A DNA stretch of 64,000 nt from JBOZRQ01 sp050789255 (GTDB lineage: Bacteria; Bacillota; Sulfobacillia; Symbiobacteriales; Symbiobacteriaceae). Both the position numbers and the translations under genes were made by a program. Under the pieces are notes generated by a model that made no database searches, was not told where the DNA came from, and saw only the letters and a list, made by a program, of their open reading frames with translations. Below, piece after piece: positions 16,588-25,312 of this stretch; position 1 is the first letter of the stretch, and the number at the start of each line of letters is the position of its first letter. The stretch covers positions 143,387 through 207,386 of the forward strand of contig JBOZRQ010000057.1 of NCBI GenBank assembly GCA_050789255.1, read 5' to 3'.

Positions 16588-17418
16588 GTGAAGCTGGAGC
16601 AGATTCTGAACCGCACCAATCCCCCCATCCCTTGGAGCGAGGGAGATAACATCCCCTGGAACGACCCGGATTTCAGCCGACGGATGCTGGAAGAGCATCT
16701 TTCGCAGTCCCACGACGCGGCCAGCCGCCGCTATCCCATCATTGATGGGCAGGTTGGCTGGATCCACAGCGAGGTGCTCAGAAATGCTCCGGCCCGCATC
16801 CTTGATTTGGGCTGTGGCCCTGGACTTTACGCCAACCGGCTCGCAAGTATGGGGCATCACTGCACCGGCATCGACTTTTCGCCTGCGTCCGTGGCGTACG
16901 CCCGGGAGACCGCAGCACCGACAGCGACCTTTGTCGAGGGTGACCTGCGAACGACCGACTTTGGCGACGGGTACGACCTGATCATGCAGATCTACGGCGA
17001 GTTTAACGTCTTCGCCCCCGCCCAGGCCTTGGAGATCTTGCGGCGTGCGGCTGCAGCCCTCGCTCCCGGCGGGCAACTGCTCCTGGAGGTCTCCACCTAC
17101 GCCGCCGTTCGAGCCATGGCCAACCCCCGCCGCTACTGGTACTCGGCGCCCTCTGGCCTGTGGTCCGATCGTCCTCACCTGTGTCTGCAGGAATTCTTCT
17201 GGGACGAGACAGCCCAGGCTGCCACGACCCGACATCTCATCGTGGATGCCGAATCGGGAGCGACGCAGCAGTGGTCGTGCAGCTATCAGGCATACACCGA
17301 CGAGGCTTACCGCTCGGTGCTCACGCAGGCCGGGTTCACCAGGGTCTCTCTGCTGGACGGGCTGGGCGGCGCCCCCCACAAGGAAGGGTTCATAGTGATC
17401 ATAGCCGCCCGGGATTAG
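16588..17418 (+). CDS. Class I SAM-dependent methyltransferase
   Basis: The 276-residue protein begins with GTG after AGGAGGAG. The SAM-binding motif I is 'RILDLGCGPGLYANRLA', followed by an acidic motif in 'HCTGIDFSPASVAYARE' and 'VEGDLRTTDFGDGYDLI' at motif II. The family methylates small molecules, and the substrate is not evident. It is divergent from the MalT-like regulator with about 200 bp between them, so the regulator might control it. Confidence 0.9.
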   Translation: MKLEQILNRTNPPIPWSEGDNIPWNDPDFSRRMLEEHLSQSHDAASRRYPIIDGQVGWIHSEVLRNAPARILDLGCGPGLYANRLASMGHHCTGIDFSPASVAYARETAAPTATFVEGDLRTTDFGDGYDLIMQIYGEFNVFAPAQALEILRRAAAALAPGGQLLLEVSTYAAVRAMANPRRYWYSAPSGLWSDRPHLCLQEFFWDETAQAATTRHLIVDAESGATQQWSCSYQAYTDEAYRSVLTQAGFTRVSLLDGLGGAPHKEGFIVIIAARD

Positions 17419-17431
17419 GCGATATTGCGCA

Positions 17432-17615
17432 GGGTACCGGTGCCGACCGCCAGGTGTTCTGGCATCTCATGCAGTTCTATCAGTACGATTTCTCCGAGCA
17501 TAACGGGGAGGATCCAGACGAGCAGTGCGTGTTTGGCTACGGGTGGCTGGTGAACTCTCAGCCGCCCGGGTGGGATGGGCCTGTCCAGGTGTTTGTCTCC
17601 AGGGCGCCGGAATGA
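17432..17615 (+). pseudogene. GNAT acetyltransferase N-terminal remnant
   Basis: The frame downstream of the methyltransferase reads 'RQVFWHLMQFYQYDFSE' then 'NGEDPDEQCVFGYGWL', which I recognise as the start of a GNAT subfamily that begins with a 'LMQFYQYDFSE-NGED-DE-G-FGY' stretch. The similarity then stops and a TGA follows after about 60 codons, so the acetyl-CoA-binding core is missing. There is no start codon with a ribosome site. It is a decayed fragment. Confidence 0.5.
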
Positions 17616-17673
17616 CCCGACGCCCTCAGGAAGTTTTGGGCAAGCCGCAGGACGCCGAAACGGCTCTGGATCT

Positions 17674-17747
17674 GTCCACATTGTTCCAGAGAGCTGAAAT
17701 AGGGGGCTCAAATGCAGCATTGGGTTCCCCTCTGGAACAATGTGGAC
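17674..17747. repeat. 18-bp perfect inverted repeat with 38-nt spacer
   Basis: GTCCACATTGTTCCAGAG at 17674-17691 is repeated in perfect inverted form at 17730-17747. GGGG and CCCC in the spacer can extend pairing. No gene is nearby on either strand that it would obviously terminate; it lies between two gene remnants. Confidence 0.8.
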
Positions 17748-17830
17748 GGTGCTTCGGGCCTTTGCGGGCTCGACCCTCAGGTTCAAAAGTTCCTGAGCGC
17801 ATGCAAGGCTGAATACTGGCATCGCAAAAG

Positions 17831-17863
17831 GTCCCCCGGGCGCCGTGAGGCACACCGGGGGAC
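17831..17863 (-). terminator. Intrinsic terminator of the decayed GNAT gene
   Basis: GTCCCCCGG and CCGGGGGAC pair; read on the minus strand the stem is followed by CCTTTTGC. It lies eight bases after the stop of the pseudogene at 17871. Confidence 0.7.
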
Positions 17864-17870
17864 TTCAGAT

Positions 17871-18193
17871 TTACCGGACTCGCTTGCCGTAGGTGTAGAA
17901 GCCCGGTTCCTGCTTGTTCCGAGCCGGCTGTTGGTCGCCAGCATCGGGGCGTTCACCCAGCTGAGGGCGACCACCTTGATCGCCAGGGAGGTGCCCTGGC
18001 CCCGGAAAGCCCGGTTGACTCCGGTCATGGTCTGGTAGACACCGCCGTTGACGCTGGATCTTTACGGTGTCGGGGCGGGTATCCTCATCCCGCACGTAGT
18101 CCTCCACCGCGGTGGGCTCGGCGATCGGGGTGTTGATGATCTCGACCATGCGGGGGATATTGGTGCGTTCAAAGGGCGGATCGTAACGTGCAT
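17871..18193 (-). pseudogene. Degenerate copy of the tandem-GNAT acetyltransferase gene
   Basis: Pieces in different frames match the intact gene at 27984-28928. The start gives 'TIRP', then in another frame 'ERTNIPRMVEIINTPIAEPTAVEDY' (intact: 'DIARLVEIVNSQIPEPTTVEDF'), then a jump to 'NRAFRGQGTSLAIKVVAL' and 'NAPMLATNSRLG', and finally 'YTYGKRVR' (intact 'YVYGKQVK'). About 190 internal codons are deleted and several frameshifts are present. The leader upstream of both starts is also alike (CCAGACATTTCAGCAAG and GGAAAGGA-CGGTAGACGA), so promoter and gene were duplicated together. Confidence 0.85.
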
Positions 18194-18381
18194 GCTTGTC
18201 TCCCCAGACATTTCAGCAAGATATGTCTGTAGACCCGAATGGTATCACCATTTTTCCAGATCCCGTCCGGAAAGGATCGGTAGACGAGAATAATCCCATG
18301 TGCCGACCGACGAGCAGGACTTGATATACGGTTTGCCCAAATGTGTCGAATATGGCACCTACCCGAAGGGAATGAGGCACA

Positions 18382-18828
18382 GTGACGGAGAAACCGACGG
18401 TCAACGACATGATGGAGGCGTATGCGCTGGATGCAGTGGACCACGCCAAGCAGGCGATGGGCGTGACCCTCGATTTCTCAGTGGAGAGCGTTCGGCATGT
18501 CGAGTCGATCCTTTCCACCATGTACGAGGCGCGGCCGAAGGGCCTCGTCGCCAAACTGCTTCGACGGAGCCCCTCCCAGCAGGCGGTCGAGACGTTCGTT
18601 AAGATGTATGGCGGCTATGTAGGTGAGGTCTTGCGCCGGACCGCCGGGGGTGAGTGGTTCTTCGACACCGAGATCATGCCCGGCTCCCGGGTCATCGGTC
18701 TGCGTCACGGGGAGTCCAAAGTTTGGCCCCCGGCAAAGGTGTTCAAGCGGCTCACCAACGGACCCGAGGACAACGTGTGGCACTACTTTCAGGTGATCAC
18801 CGAACGAGATTGGAGGACCTCCGGATGA
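18382..18828 (+). CDS. Hypothetical protein (148 residues)
   Basis: The GTG start at 18382 follows AAGGGAATGAGG. The protein is soluble, with an N-terminal helix 'DMMEAYALDAVDHAKQAMG', a second helix 'RHVESILSTMYEARPKGLVAKLLRR' and a C-terminal strand region 'EWFFDTEIMPGSRVIGL'. I do not recognise the family with certainty; it resembles uncharacterised cytosolic proteins with similar helix-strand order. It overlaps the next gene by four bases (ATGA), so the two are co-translated. Confidence 0.75.
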   Translation: MTEKPTVNDMMEAYALDAVDHAKQAMGVTLDFSVESVRHVESILSTMYEARPKGLVAKLLRRSPSQQAVETFVKMYGGYVGEVLRRTAGGEWFFDTEIMPGSRVIGLRHGESKVWPPAKVFKRLTNGPEDNVWHYFQVITERDWRTSG

Positions 18829-19184
18829 CAGGAGAGCTGGACCATCCCCTGAAGCAGGAGATCCAAGCCGTGCGGGCCATCATTCTCGGGGTCGACCCGG
18901 CGATCGCCGAAGGCGTGAAGTGGAACGCGCCGAGCTTTTACACGACCGAGCACTTCGCTACCTTTCACCTGCGTGCCAAACGCGGGGTGCAGGTGGTGCT
19001 CCACCTGGGGGCCAAGCCCCGCCCTGACGCGGGTCTGCGGGAGTCGGTCAGCGATCCCTTATCCCTGCTGGAGTGGCGGGATGCGGACCGGGCAACCGTC
19101 ACCTTCCTCGATCTTCAGGATGTGGAAAAGAAGCGCGAGGCCTTCGCAGAGATCATTCGGCGGTGGATCTCCTTCGTTCGATAA
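18825..19184 (+). CDS. DUF1801/YdhG-like protein
   Basis: The 119-residue protein contains the DUF1801 landmarks: 'EIQAVRAIILGVDPAIAEGVKWNAPSFY' and, after a strand, 'VVLHLGAKP', ending with a helical 'FAEIIRRWISFV'. It is a paralogue of the protein at 637-1023 but quite divergent. The function is not established. It is translated from the ATG that overlaps the stop of the upstream hypothetical gene and is followed by a strong terminator. Confidence 0.82.
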   Translation: MTGELDHPLKQEIQAVRAIILGVDPAIAEGVKWNAPSFYTTEHFATFHLRAKRGVQVVLHLGAKPRPDAGLRESVSDPLSLLEWRDADRATVTFLDLQDVEKKREAFAEIIRRWISFVR

Positions 19185-19187
19185 CAC

Positions 19188-19228
19188 AAGGACGCCCTCG
19201 ATGGCTAAGCAGCCACCAGGGCGTCCTT
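19188..19228. terminator. Bidirectional terminator
   Basis: AAGGACGCCCT and AGGGCGTCCTT form an 11-bp perfect stem between the convergent DUF1801-like and secreted-protein genes; an inner TGGC/GCCA pairing is also possible. Confidence 0.8.
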
Positions 19229-19243
19229 CTCTAATGGCAGGGG

Positions 19244-20800
19244 CTAGAGCTGGTTTGCCAGCACCTGCGCCAGGCGGGTGAGGATCTCCGCCTGGGCGGC
19301 GGTCAGCGCCTTTCCGGACTGGGCGCCCACCTCGGCCATGTAGGCTTGGAGCATGTTGCGGCTGGGCCCGGCCTTGCCGGCTGCGGCCTGCTTGGCTGCG
19401 TTCTCCAGCTTGGCGCACAGGGAGTTTGCGATGCCCTTGTTGGTCACGAACTGGGTGGTCAGGTTGCAGAGGCTGGCGTGGGAGACGCTGACGGTGAAGC
19501 TGACTGACCCGGCGCCCGTGTTACCGGCGTTGTCCGTGGCGGAGGCCGAGTAGGCGTTGGCGCCAATCGCAAAGTCGTAAGCGGCGCCGCTGACGTTGGT
19601 GCAGGTGCTGGAGGCGACGCCGGAGAGAGCATCCGTGGCCGAGCAGGTGATGCTCACCGTCTGGTCGACCGCATAGCTCCCCGCGTTGCCCGAGTACGCG
19701 ACAGAGGGCGCCGTCAGGTCGATGTTGATGCTCGAGACGGTGGCGCTGGCGGTGTTGCCGGCGACATCGCTCGCACTGCCGGTCGCGCTCTGTGCCGTGC
19801 CCTCGGCCGACAGGGTGACCGGGCCGCTGCAACTGGCGACGCCGGAGTCGCCATCGGTGCAGGTGAAGCTCACCATGACGGGCCCGTTGTACCAGCCGCT
19901 CCCGTTGGCCGCATGGTCAGGAGCGCCTGCGATGGCAGGGGGCAGCTTGTCGATCTTCGCGGTGATGGTGTTGCTGGTCGCCACGTTGCCGGCGTTGTCG
20001 CTGATCGTGGCGCTGGCGCTGCCGGAGGAGGACAGGGTCTGGTCGGCCGGGCAGGGGCCGCTCAGGCCGGAGCCGCCCTCATCGGAGCAGGTGTAATGGA
20101 CCGTGACGTCCTGATTGGTCCAGGCGCCTGAGGCATACGCGTTTCCGTCCGCCGTGGTCGCCGTGGCCACGATGACGGGGGGAATCGCATCAGGGGTCTT
20201 CGTCCGCAGGGTGACGTTGTCCAGGGCGAAGAACTCGGACGAGGTGTTGGAGCCGTATCGCAGCCCGATGGGGATCCATCGAATCTGATAGGTCCCGGGG
20301 TTGAGCAGCATGTCCCCCAGGGAGACGGTTGCGACCAGGCCGGAGGTCTGGGGGCTCAGGAGCACCGGCGCGCCGATGTTGGTGAATCCGCTTCCGGTAT
20401 CGATCTGAAGCTGCGCCTGATAGGAAGGGCTGGTGGGATACCCGGGGTTGTGGTTGTGGATATGCAGGAAGCTCAGGCTCTCCAGGCGCATTGGGGTCGT
20501 GGTGGTGAACTGCATGAAGGGATAATGGCTACCGAAAAAGCGGGTCAGGTGGACGTATTGCCCCCAATACTCTGCCGGTCCGCCGCCGGTTTGCGACAGA
20601 AAGCCGAAGATTACAGAGGGGTCACTGGAGAGCCCCTGAGCGTTTGAGACCCCTCCGGAACTAACCACGTTCTCGAAATCCCAGAAGAGCGTAGTTGAGC
20701 CAGGAGCTGATCCGACCGCCGTCCCTGCCAGAACAGGCAGCATGAGGAATACGCTGACGATCAACATCATCACGATGGAACGGTGTCTCAGCCTGCGCAC
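19244..20800 (-). CDS. Large secreted protein with Ig-like repeats
   Basis: The 518-residue protein starts with GTG behind GGAGGAGG and has a signal peptide ('RHRSIVMMLIVSVFLMLPVLAGTAVGSA'-type: basic start, hydrophobic core, small residues at the cleavage site). Residues about 35-205 form a beta-rich module ('FWDFENV', 'FFALDNVTLRT') like extracellular discoidin/PEP-CTERM-type domains. Residues about 210-440 are three repeats with the pattern P-P-x-I/V ... Y/F-T-C-S/T-D ... S-G-V/L ... A-T-D-x-A-G-N, which resemble bacterial Ig-like/OmpL47 repeats. The Cys pairs in them suggest disulfides. The C-terminus is helical. Its role is probably at the cell surface. Confidence 0.8.
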   Translation of the reverse strand: MRRLRHRSIVMMLIVSVFLMLPVLAGTAVGSAPGSTTLFWDFENVVSSGGVSNAQGLSSDPSVIFGFLSQTGGGPAEYWGQYVHLTRFFGSHYPFMQFTTTTPMRLESLSFLHIHNHNPGYPTSPSYQAQLQIDTGSGFTNIGAPVLLSPQTSGLVATVSLGDMLLNPGTYQIRWIPIGLRYGSNTSSEFFALDNVTLRTKTPDAIPPVIVATATTADGNAYASGAWTNQDVTVHYTCSDEGGSGLSGPCPADQTLSSSGSASATISDNAGNVATSNTITAKIDKLPPAIAGAPDHAANGSGWYNGPVMVSFTCTDGDSGVASCSGPVTLSAEGTAQSATGSASDVAGNTASATVSSINIDLTAPSVAYSGNAGSYAVDQTVSITCSATDALSGVASSTCTNVSGAAYDFAIGANAYSASATDNAGNTGAGSVSFTVSVSHASLCNLTTQFVTNKGIANSLCAKLENAAKQAAAGKAGPSRNMLQAYMAEVGAQSGKALTAAQAEILTRLAQVLANQL

Positions 20801-20981
20801 GTACCTTCCTCCTCCATCCGTACAGTTCGACCTCTCGCATTATCTCACACAACACATAAATATCAAATATGTCTATTGTAAACAGTCAGAATAAATGGTG
20901 AGCGTGATTTTCCACCGGTCGTGCTGGTTCGACAAACCATTTCAGTGGGTTCATGTATCCTTAGATATGGAGGTGAATCAA

Positions 20982-23282
20982 TTGTTGAATCGTCGCTTTA
21001 TCAGTGCCGCCCTTGCTGGCTGCCTGCTCGTCGGCGCCCCCATGGGGTCGGCCTGGGCCGCTGAGCAGACTGCACCGGCCGTTCCTGCTGTACCCCAGAC
21101 CGCCCCGCCGGGCGAGGTCCCGCCGGGGCCGCCTCCCGAGCCGAAGATTACCAGCGCCCAGGCCGAGGCCGCCCTGCGGGAACTGTTCACGCTGCCGCAG
21201 AAGACCGAGAAGGTGGATCTGCAGTGGCAACTGAACCGCTACGGCCAGAAGGCGACCTGGGAGTTGCAGGTGACGGTGCGGGAAGGGAACGGGGCCACCA
21301 GTTTCGCCCTCGCCACCGTGGATGGGATCACCGGCCGCGTCCAGCGCTACGGAGCCTTCGGCATGCTTCCTGCGCTGGTCCGGACGGGGCCGCTCTCCCC
21401 TGTCCGTTCGGTGGCAGAGGCCCGAGAGAAGGCCTGGGCCTTGGTGCAGAAGGTGGCGCCTGAGAAGGCCGCCGTCCTCAAGGAGCCCGCCGACGGAAGC
21501 CAGCCCATGGGCTACTATCCGTACTGGTACGGCAGCGGCCCTGCGGACTACTACCAGTTCACCTGGGTTGAGCATCACGATGGGGTGCCGTTCCCTGCCA
21601 GCAGCGTGTCGGTCAGTGTACACAAGTCGACGCTGGAGTACATAAACCTGCAGGTGAACCTGATGGAGTCCATCACGTTCCAGGCAGGACCGGCGAAGGT
21701 AAGCGCCGACGAGGCGCTGAAGCGCTGGCGGGCGGAAGCGAAGCCGTCCCTCTCGTACCAACCGGTGATGAGCCCCTTCCCGGTCGGGCCGTCCAAGGCG
21801 ACCGGGTACAAGCTGGTCTACTCCTTCGGTGACGTGGGCCGCGCCATCGACGCCATGACCGGCGAATGGGCAAAGGATCCTAGCCCCTTCCTGCCCCCTG
21901 AGCAGCCGCAGAGTCAGCCGGCCGAGCCGGAGCCGGTACCGGTCGGAAACGTCGTGCCCATTACCCCGGCGCAGCTGCCCCTGGACGAGGCGGCGGCCCA
22001 GCGGCTGGCGAGAGCCATCCTGGAGGTGGCGCCGGAGGGACAACTCCGCACGGAGATCTCCCCCTTTGACGAGGAGCGGCTGTATCAGTTCACCCTGATG
22101 GACCGCACCCAGTATGCGAACATTCAGATCGAGCCGAAGACCGGGCTGATTCGCATGGCCCACCGGTCACCGATGATGGCGCCGGACGCCCCCCCGCAGG
22201 ACAAGCCTGAGGAGCAGAAGATTACGCCGGAATTGGAGCAGGCGGCCAAGTCCGCTGCGTTCGCCACCGTACAGACCTACTACAGCCAGCTTCGCGACCA
22301 GCTCCGGCTGGATGCGCCGCCCGCATACTGGGGCCCGGAGGACAACCAGGTCCGCCGGTTCCGCTTCGTGCGGTACGTGAACGGCCTGCCTTTGCAGAAC
22401 GACTCCGTGTCGGTCACAATCGATCTGGCGACGATGAAGTGGCGGGAGATGAGCGCCTCCTGGACGAGCGGCATCACCTTCCCCGATCCCAGCGTTGCGA
22501 TCTCCGCGGAGAAAGCGCTGGAGGCGGCGCTGGCCGACCGGAAGCCGGTGCTGACCTACCGGCCCGTCTTCCCGCAGGTGAGCCTGGAGGAGAGCCGGAT
22601 GGGCCGGATGCCGCAGCCGACCGAGGCTGCGCTGGTCTATGTGCTCGGGCCGGAGTTCGCCACCCAGGTGGATGGACTGACGGGCAAGCGGGTGAGCTAT
22701 GACGGCCTGGAAGTGCAAGACTTGCAGGCTGCCTACGACCGGGTGACCGGTCACTGGGCGGAAGGGGAGCTACAGTTCATGCTGGCTCGGCGGGCGGTTC
22801 GGCCGAATGAGCTGAACCCGGCGGCACCGCTGACCCGTGGCCAGGCGGCCGGGCTCATGTTCTTCCGCAGCCCAAACCTCCATCGCAGCGGGCCCAGGCC
22901 GGTGGATCTGCCCTTCACCGACCTCCCCGAGACGAATCCGGCCTACGGCGCTGTCCGCATGGGCTGGGTGGACGGGTGGCTGCGTCCCCAGGACAACGAG
23001 ACCCAGTTCCGGCCTGAGGCGCCAGTCACCCGGGCGGAGTTTGTGGTCTGGGTGGCCCGGACCCTGGGGCTGGGCGACCTGGCCCGCTCCAACCTGGACA
23101 CCCGCAGTGAGTTCACCGACCTGGACGGCCTGACCCTTGAGCAGCGTAACGCTGCCAACTTCTTGCGGGCGCTGGGTCTGCTCTCGCCCGCCGACACCTT
23201 CCGGGGCGCCGAACCCCTGACGCAGGCCGAGGGCGCCGCGATCACGGTGCGGGCCTACAACTACGCCCTCAAGCAACTGTAA
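20982..23282 (+). CDS. Secreted YcdB/YcdC-repeat protein with S-layer homology domains
   Basis: A TTG at 20982 (or 20985) lies 5-8 bases after GGAGGTGA; the ATG at 20967 overlaps that site and is less likely. The 766-residue product has a signal peptide ('ISAALAGCLLVGAPMGSAWA'), a Pro-rich linker, and three or more YcdB/YcdC-type repeats ('SAQAEAALRELFTLP', 'DYYQFTWVEHHDGVPFPASSVSVSV', 'RRFRFVRYVNGLPLQNDSVSVTID'). The last about 170 residues are S-layer homology domains ('LTRGQAAGLMFFRS', 'PFTDLPETNPAYGAVRMGWVDGWL', 'PVTRAEFVVWVARTLGL'). It is anchored to the cell wall. Confidence 0.88.
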   Translation: MLNRRFISAALAGCLLVGAPMGSAWAAEQTAPAVPAVPQTAPPGEVPPGPPPEPKITSAQAEAALRELFTLPQKTEKVDLQWQLNRYGQKATWELQVTVREGNGATSFALATVDGITGRVQRYGAFGMLPALVRTGPLSPVRSVAEAREKAWALVQKVAPEKAAVLKEPADGSQPMGYYPYWYGSGPADYYQFTWVEHHDGVPFPASSVSVSVHKSTLEYINLQVNLMESITFQAGPAKVSADEALKRWRAEAKPSLSYQPVMSPFPVGPSKATGYKLVYSFGDVGRAIDAMTGEWAKDPSPFLPPEQPQSQPAEPEPVPVGNVVPITPAQLPLDEAAAQRLARAILEVAPEGQLRTEISPFDEERLYQFTLMDRTQYANIQIEPKTGLIRMAHRSPMMAPDAPPQDKPEEQKITPELEQAAKSAAFATVQTYYSQLRDQLRLDAPPAYWGPEDNQVRRFRFVRYVNGLPLQNDSVSVTIDLATMKWREMSASWTSGITFPDPSVAISAEKALEAALADRKPVLTYRPVFPQVSLEESRMGRMPQPTEAALVYVLGPEFATQVDGLTGKRVSYDGLEVQDLQAAYDRVTGHWAEGELQFMLARRAVRPNELNPAAPLTRGQAAGLMFFRSPNLHRSGPRPVDLPFTDLPETNPAYGAVRMGWVDGWLRPQDNETQFRPEAPVTRAEFVVWVARTLGLGDLARSNLDTRSEFTDLDGLTLEQRNAANFLRALGLLSPADTFRGAEPLTQAEGAAITVRAYNYALKQL

Positions 23283-23291
23283 GGCCGCAAA

Positions 23292-23327
23292 GCAAGACCC
23301 GCCGGTGATGCCGGCGGGTCTCTTGCT
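23292..23327. terminator. Terminator between S-layer homology and VF530 genes
   Basis: GCAAGACCCGCCGG pairs with CCGGCGGGTCTCTTGC around TGAT, just after the stop codon, and can act in both directions. Confidence 0.85.
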
Positions 23328-23335
23328 TGCCCGTA

Positions 23336-23584
23336 TTAGCCCTGCTGCTGCCGGGCTCTTCTCTCGGCCATGGCCAGGTAGAGGCCTTCCACCTTCTGCC
23401 GGGCCCAGGGCGTCTTGCGGAGGAACTTGAGGCTGGAGCTGATGCTGGGGTCGTTGGTGAAGCACTTGATCTGGATGCGCTTGCCCAGCGCCTCCCACCC
23501 GAAGTGGTCGACGAGTTCGGTGAGCATGCGCTCCAGGGTTATGCCATGCAGCGGGTCCCGCGAGTGGTCCTGCGGCGTCGTCAT
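23336..23584 (-). CDS. VF530/DUF2132 family DNA-binding-like protein
   Basis: The 82-residue protein matches the VF530 (DUF2132) family: 'DPLHGITLERMLTELVDHFGWEALGKRI' followed by 'IKCFTNDPSISSSLKFLRKTPWARQKVEGLYL'. Family members are small helical proteins with a fold suggestive of DNA binding. The start is the ATG at 23584; the frame is open further upstream but without homology. It stands alone, between two S-layer homology genes and transcribed against them. Confidence 0.88.
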   Translation of the reverse strand: MTTPQDHSRDPLHGITLERMLTELVDHFGWEALGKRIQIKCFTNDPSISSSLKFLRKTPWARQKVEGLYLAMAERRARQQQG

Positions 23585-23708
23585 CGATCCGTTCACCCCG
23601 TTGGCCGTTGTCCGTGATGATTCATTATAGCACTCCCACCAACAGGAACCGCCAATCCTCCCGACGAAGATGCAGAGCATGAGGCTGAAAACCGAAGGAG
23701 GTGCCCCT

Positions 23709-25286
23709 GTGCGGTTCGGGCGGCAAATGAAGGCTGGCCTGGTTTGTCTCACGCTCGTGGCATCATTGGCGGGCATGCGCCCGGTTCGTGCTGAGGTGCC
23801 GTTTTCGGACCTGGTCGGGCATTGGTCCTCGGCCGAGGTGGCGGCCCTGGCGCAGACCAATATCTTCAAAGGCTATCCCGATGGGACGTTCCAGCCGGAC
23901 CGGACCATCAGTCGTGCAGAGTTCTACACCCTGCTGGCCCGGGTGCTCAAGCTGGAGCCGGCCGCCGGCCCGCTGCTGGCGCCTGTGCTCCCGGCGGACC
24001 ACTGGGCGGTGCCGGTGGCCAACGTGCTGGCGGCCCGGGGAATCATCCGGAGCGAGGAGAAGCTCGATCTGAATGGGGCGATCCCCCGCGGGGAGATGGC
24101 CGACCTGATCACCCGCGCTTACGGCTGGCCCAGCCACCCGGAGAACGCCTTCCTGACCGATCTGGGGGAGAATGGTGCATCCATATCCGCCGCGGTGGCG
24201 CATGGTATCTTTGCGGGATACCCGGACCGGACCTTCCGCCCGTGGAAGAGCACGACCCGCGCCGAGGCGGCGGTGGTGGTGATGCGGCTGCTGGAGCCGG
24301 GGCGGCGCCCGGCCGTTTGGCGTGAGGCCTACGCGGTCGACGTCGGGGATGCTGTGGTGGAGCTGAACGTGGTCCGGGTGAACCTCAAGAACCCGCAGGT
24401 GAAGCCCCGTGTGGCCCTCGCCGGGGATCGTGTCGGGGCCACGGAAGAGCTGGTCGGCATCGTGGAGCGGACTGGCGCCGTGGCGGCGATCAACGGTGCG
24501 TACTTCCAGGCCTACGACACATCGATCCCGATGGAGTCCTACGGCACCGTCTTCACCGGCGGCAAGATGCTCCAAACCGGATGGTACCGGGCGGGAATCG
24601 GGTTCTGGGCCGATGGGACGGTCCGCATCGGCAAGGTGCACTCCAGCATCGACGGGCTCGGCGCCAAGGGGCAGTGGTGGGGCAGCCACGGGCTGAACCG
24701 CTACGCCAAGCCCGACTTCGGCGATGACTGGGCGGTGGTCTACACGCCTGAGCACGGCACGAGCACCGGGCTGACCGAAGGCACGTCGGTGGTTGTTCGG
24801 GGCGGGGTGGTCACGGAGATCACGACCGAGAACGTGCCGATTCCTGCGGACGGGTTCCTGGTCCATCTGCACGGGGCGGAGACGGCCAAGGCGGGCACCG
24901 TGTTCCAGGTCGGTCAGCCGGCCAGCTTCGTCACCCACTACGACAAGTACTGGGACGGCGTGCAGGAGCTCCTGCAGGTTGGCCCGGAGCTGGTGAAAGA
25001 TGGGCAGAAGTTCATCGATTTTGAGGGCGAGCACTTCTGGGAGCAGAAGATCACCACCTGGGTCTACAACCGTTCAGCCGTGGCTGTGACCAAGGACGGC
25101 ACGCTGCTGCTGATTCAGACGCCCGCGGCCACGGTGGACGACCTGGCCGATGCGCTGGTGGCCCTGGGGGTCGATGCGGCCCTGTGCATGGACTCGGGCG
25201 GCTCCAGCGGCCTGATCGTGCAGGGCGTGCAAATCGCCACGCCCGGGCGCCGCATTGCGAACGCCCTGGTTATTGAGTTGAAGTGA
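23709..25286 (+). CDS. S-layer homology protein with phosphodiester glycosidase (NAGPA-like) domain
   Basis: A GTG at 23709 follows GAAGGAGGTG. The 525-residue product has a signal peptide ('KAGLVCLTLVASLAGMRPVRA'), three S-layer homology domains (residues about 30-200; 'FSDLVGHWSSAEVAALAQTN', 'GYPDGTFQPDRTISRAEFY', 'GYPDRTFRPWKSTTRAEAAV') and a C-terminal phosphodiester glycosidase domain with 'GAVAAINGAYF' and the typical end 'LCMDSGGSSGL'. It is cell-wall anchored and may uncap or trim sugar phosphodiesters at the surface. It overlaps or abuts the next gene. Confidence 0.9.
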   Translation: MRFGRQMKAGLVCLTLVASLAGMRPVRAEVPFSDLVGHWSSAEVAALAQTNIFKGYPDGTFQPDRTISRAEFYTLLARVLKLEPAAGPLLAPVLPADHWAVPVANVLAARGIIRSEEKLDLNGAIPRGEMADLITRAYGWPSHPENAFLTDLGENGASISAAVAHGIFAGYPDRTFRPWKSTTRAEAAVVVMRLLEPGRRPAVWREAYAVDVGDAVVELNVVRVNLKNPQVKPRVALAGDRVGATEELVGIVERTGAVAAINGAYFQAYDTSIPMESYGTVFTGGKMLQTGWYRAGIGFWADGTVRIGKVHSSIDGLGAKGQWWGSHGLNRYAKPDFGDDWAVVYTPEHGTSTGLTEGTSVVVRGGVVTEITTENVPIPADGFLVHLHGAETAKAGTVFQVGQPASFVTHYDKYWDGVQELLQVGPELVKDGQKFIDFEGEHFWEQKITTWVYNRSAVAVTKDGTLLLIQTPAATVDDLADALVALGVDAALCMDSGGSSGLIVQGVQIATPGRRIANALVIELK

Positions 25287-25312
25287 CCCGGCATCTGCGG
25301 AGGTGCTCCAAC

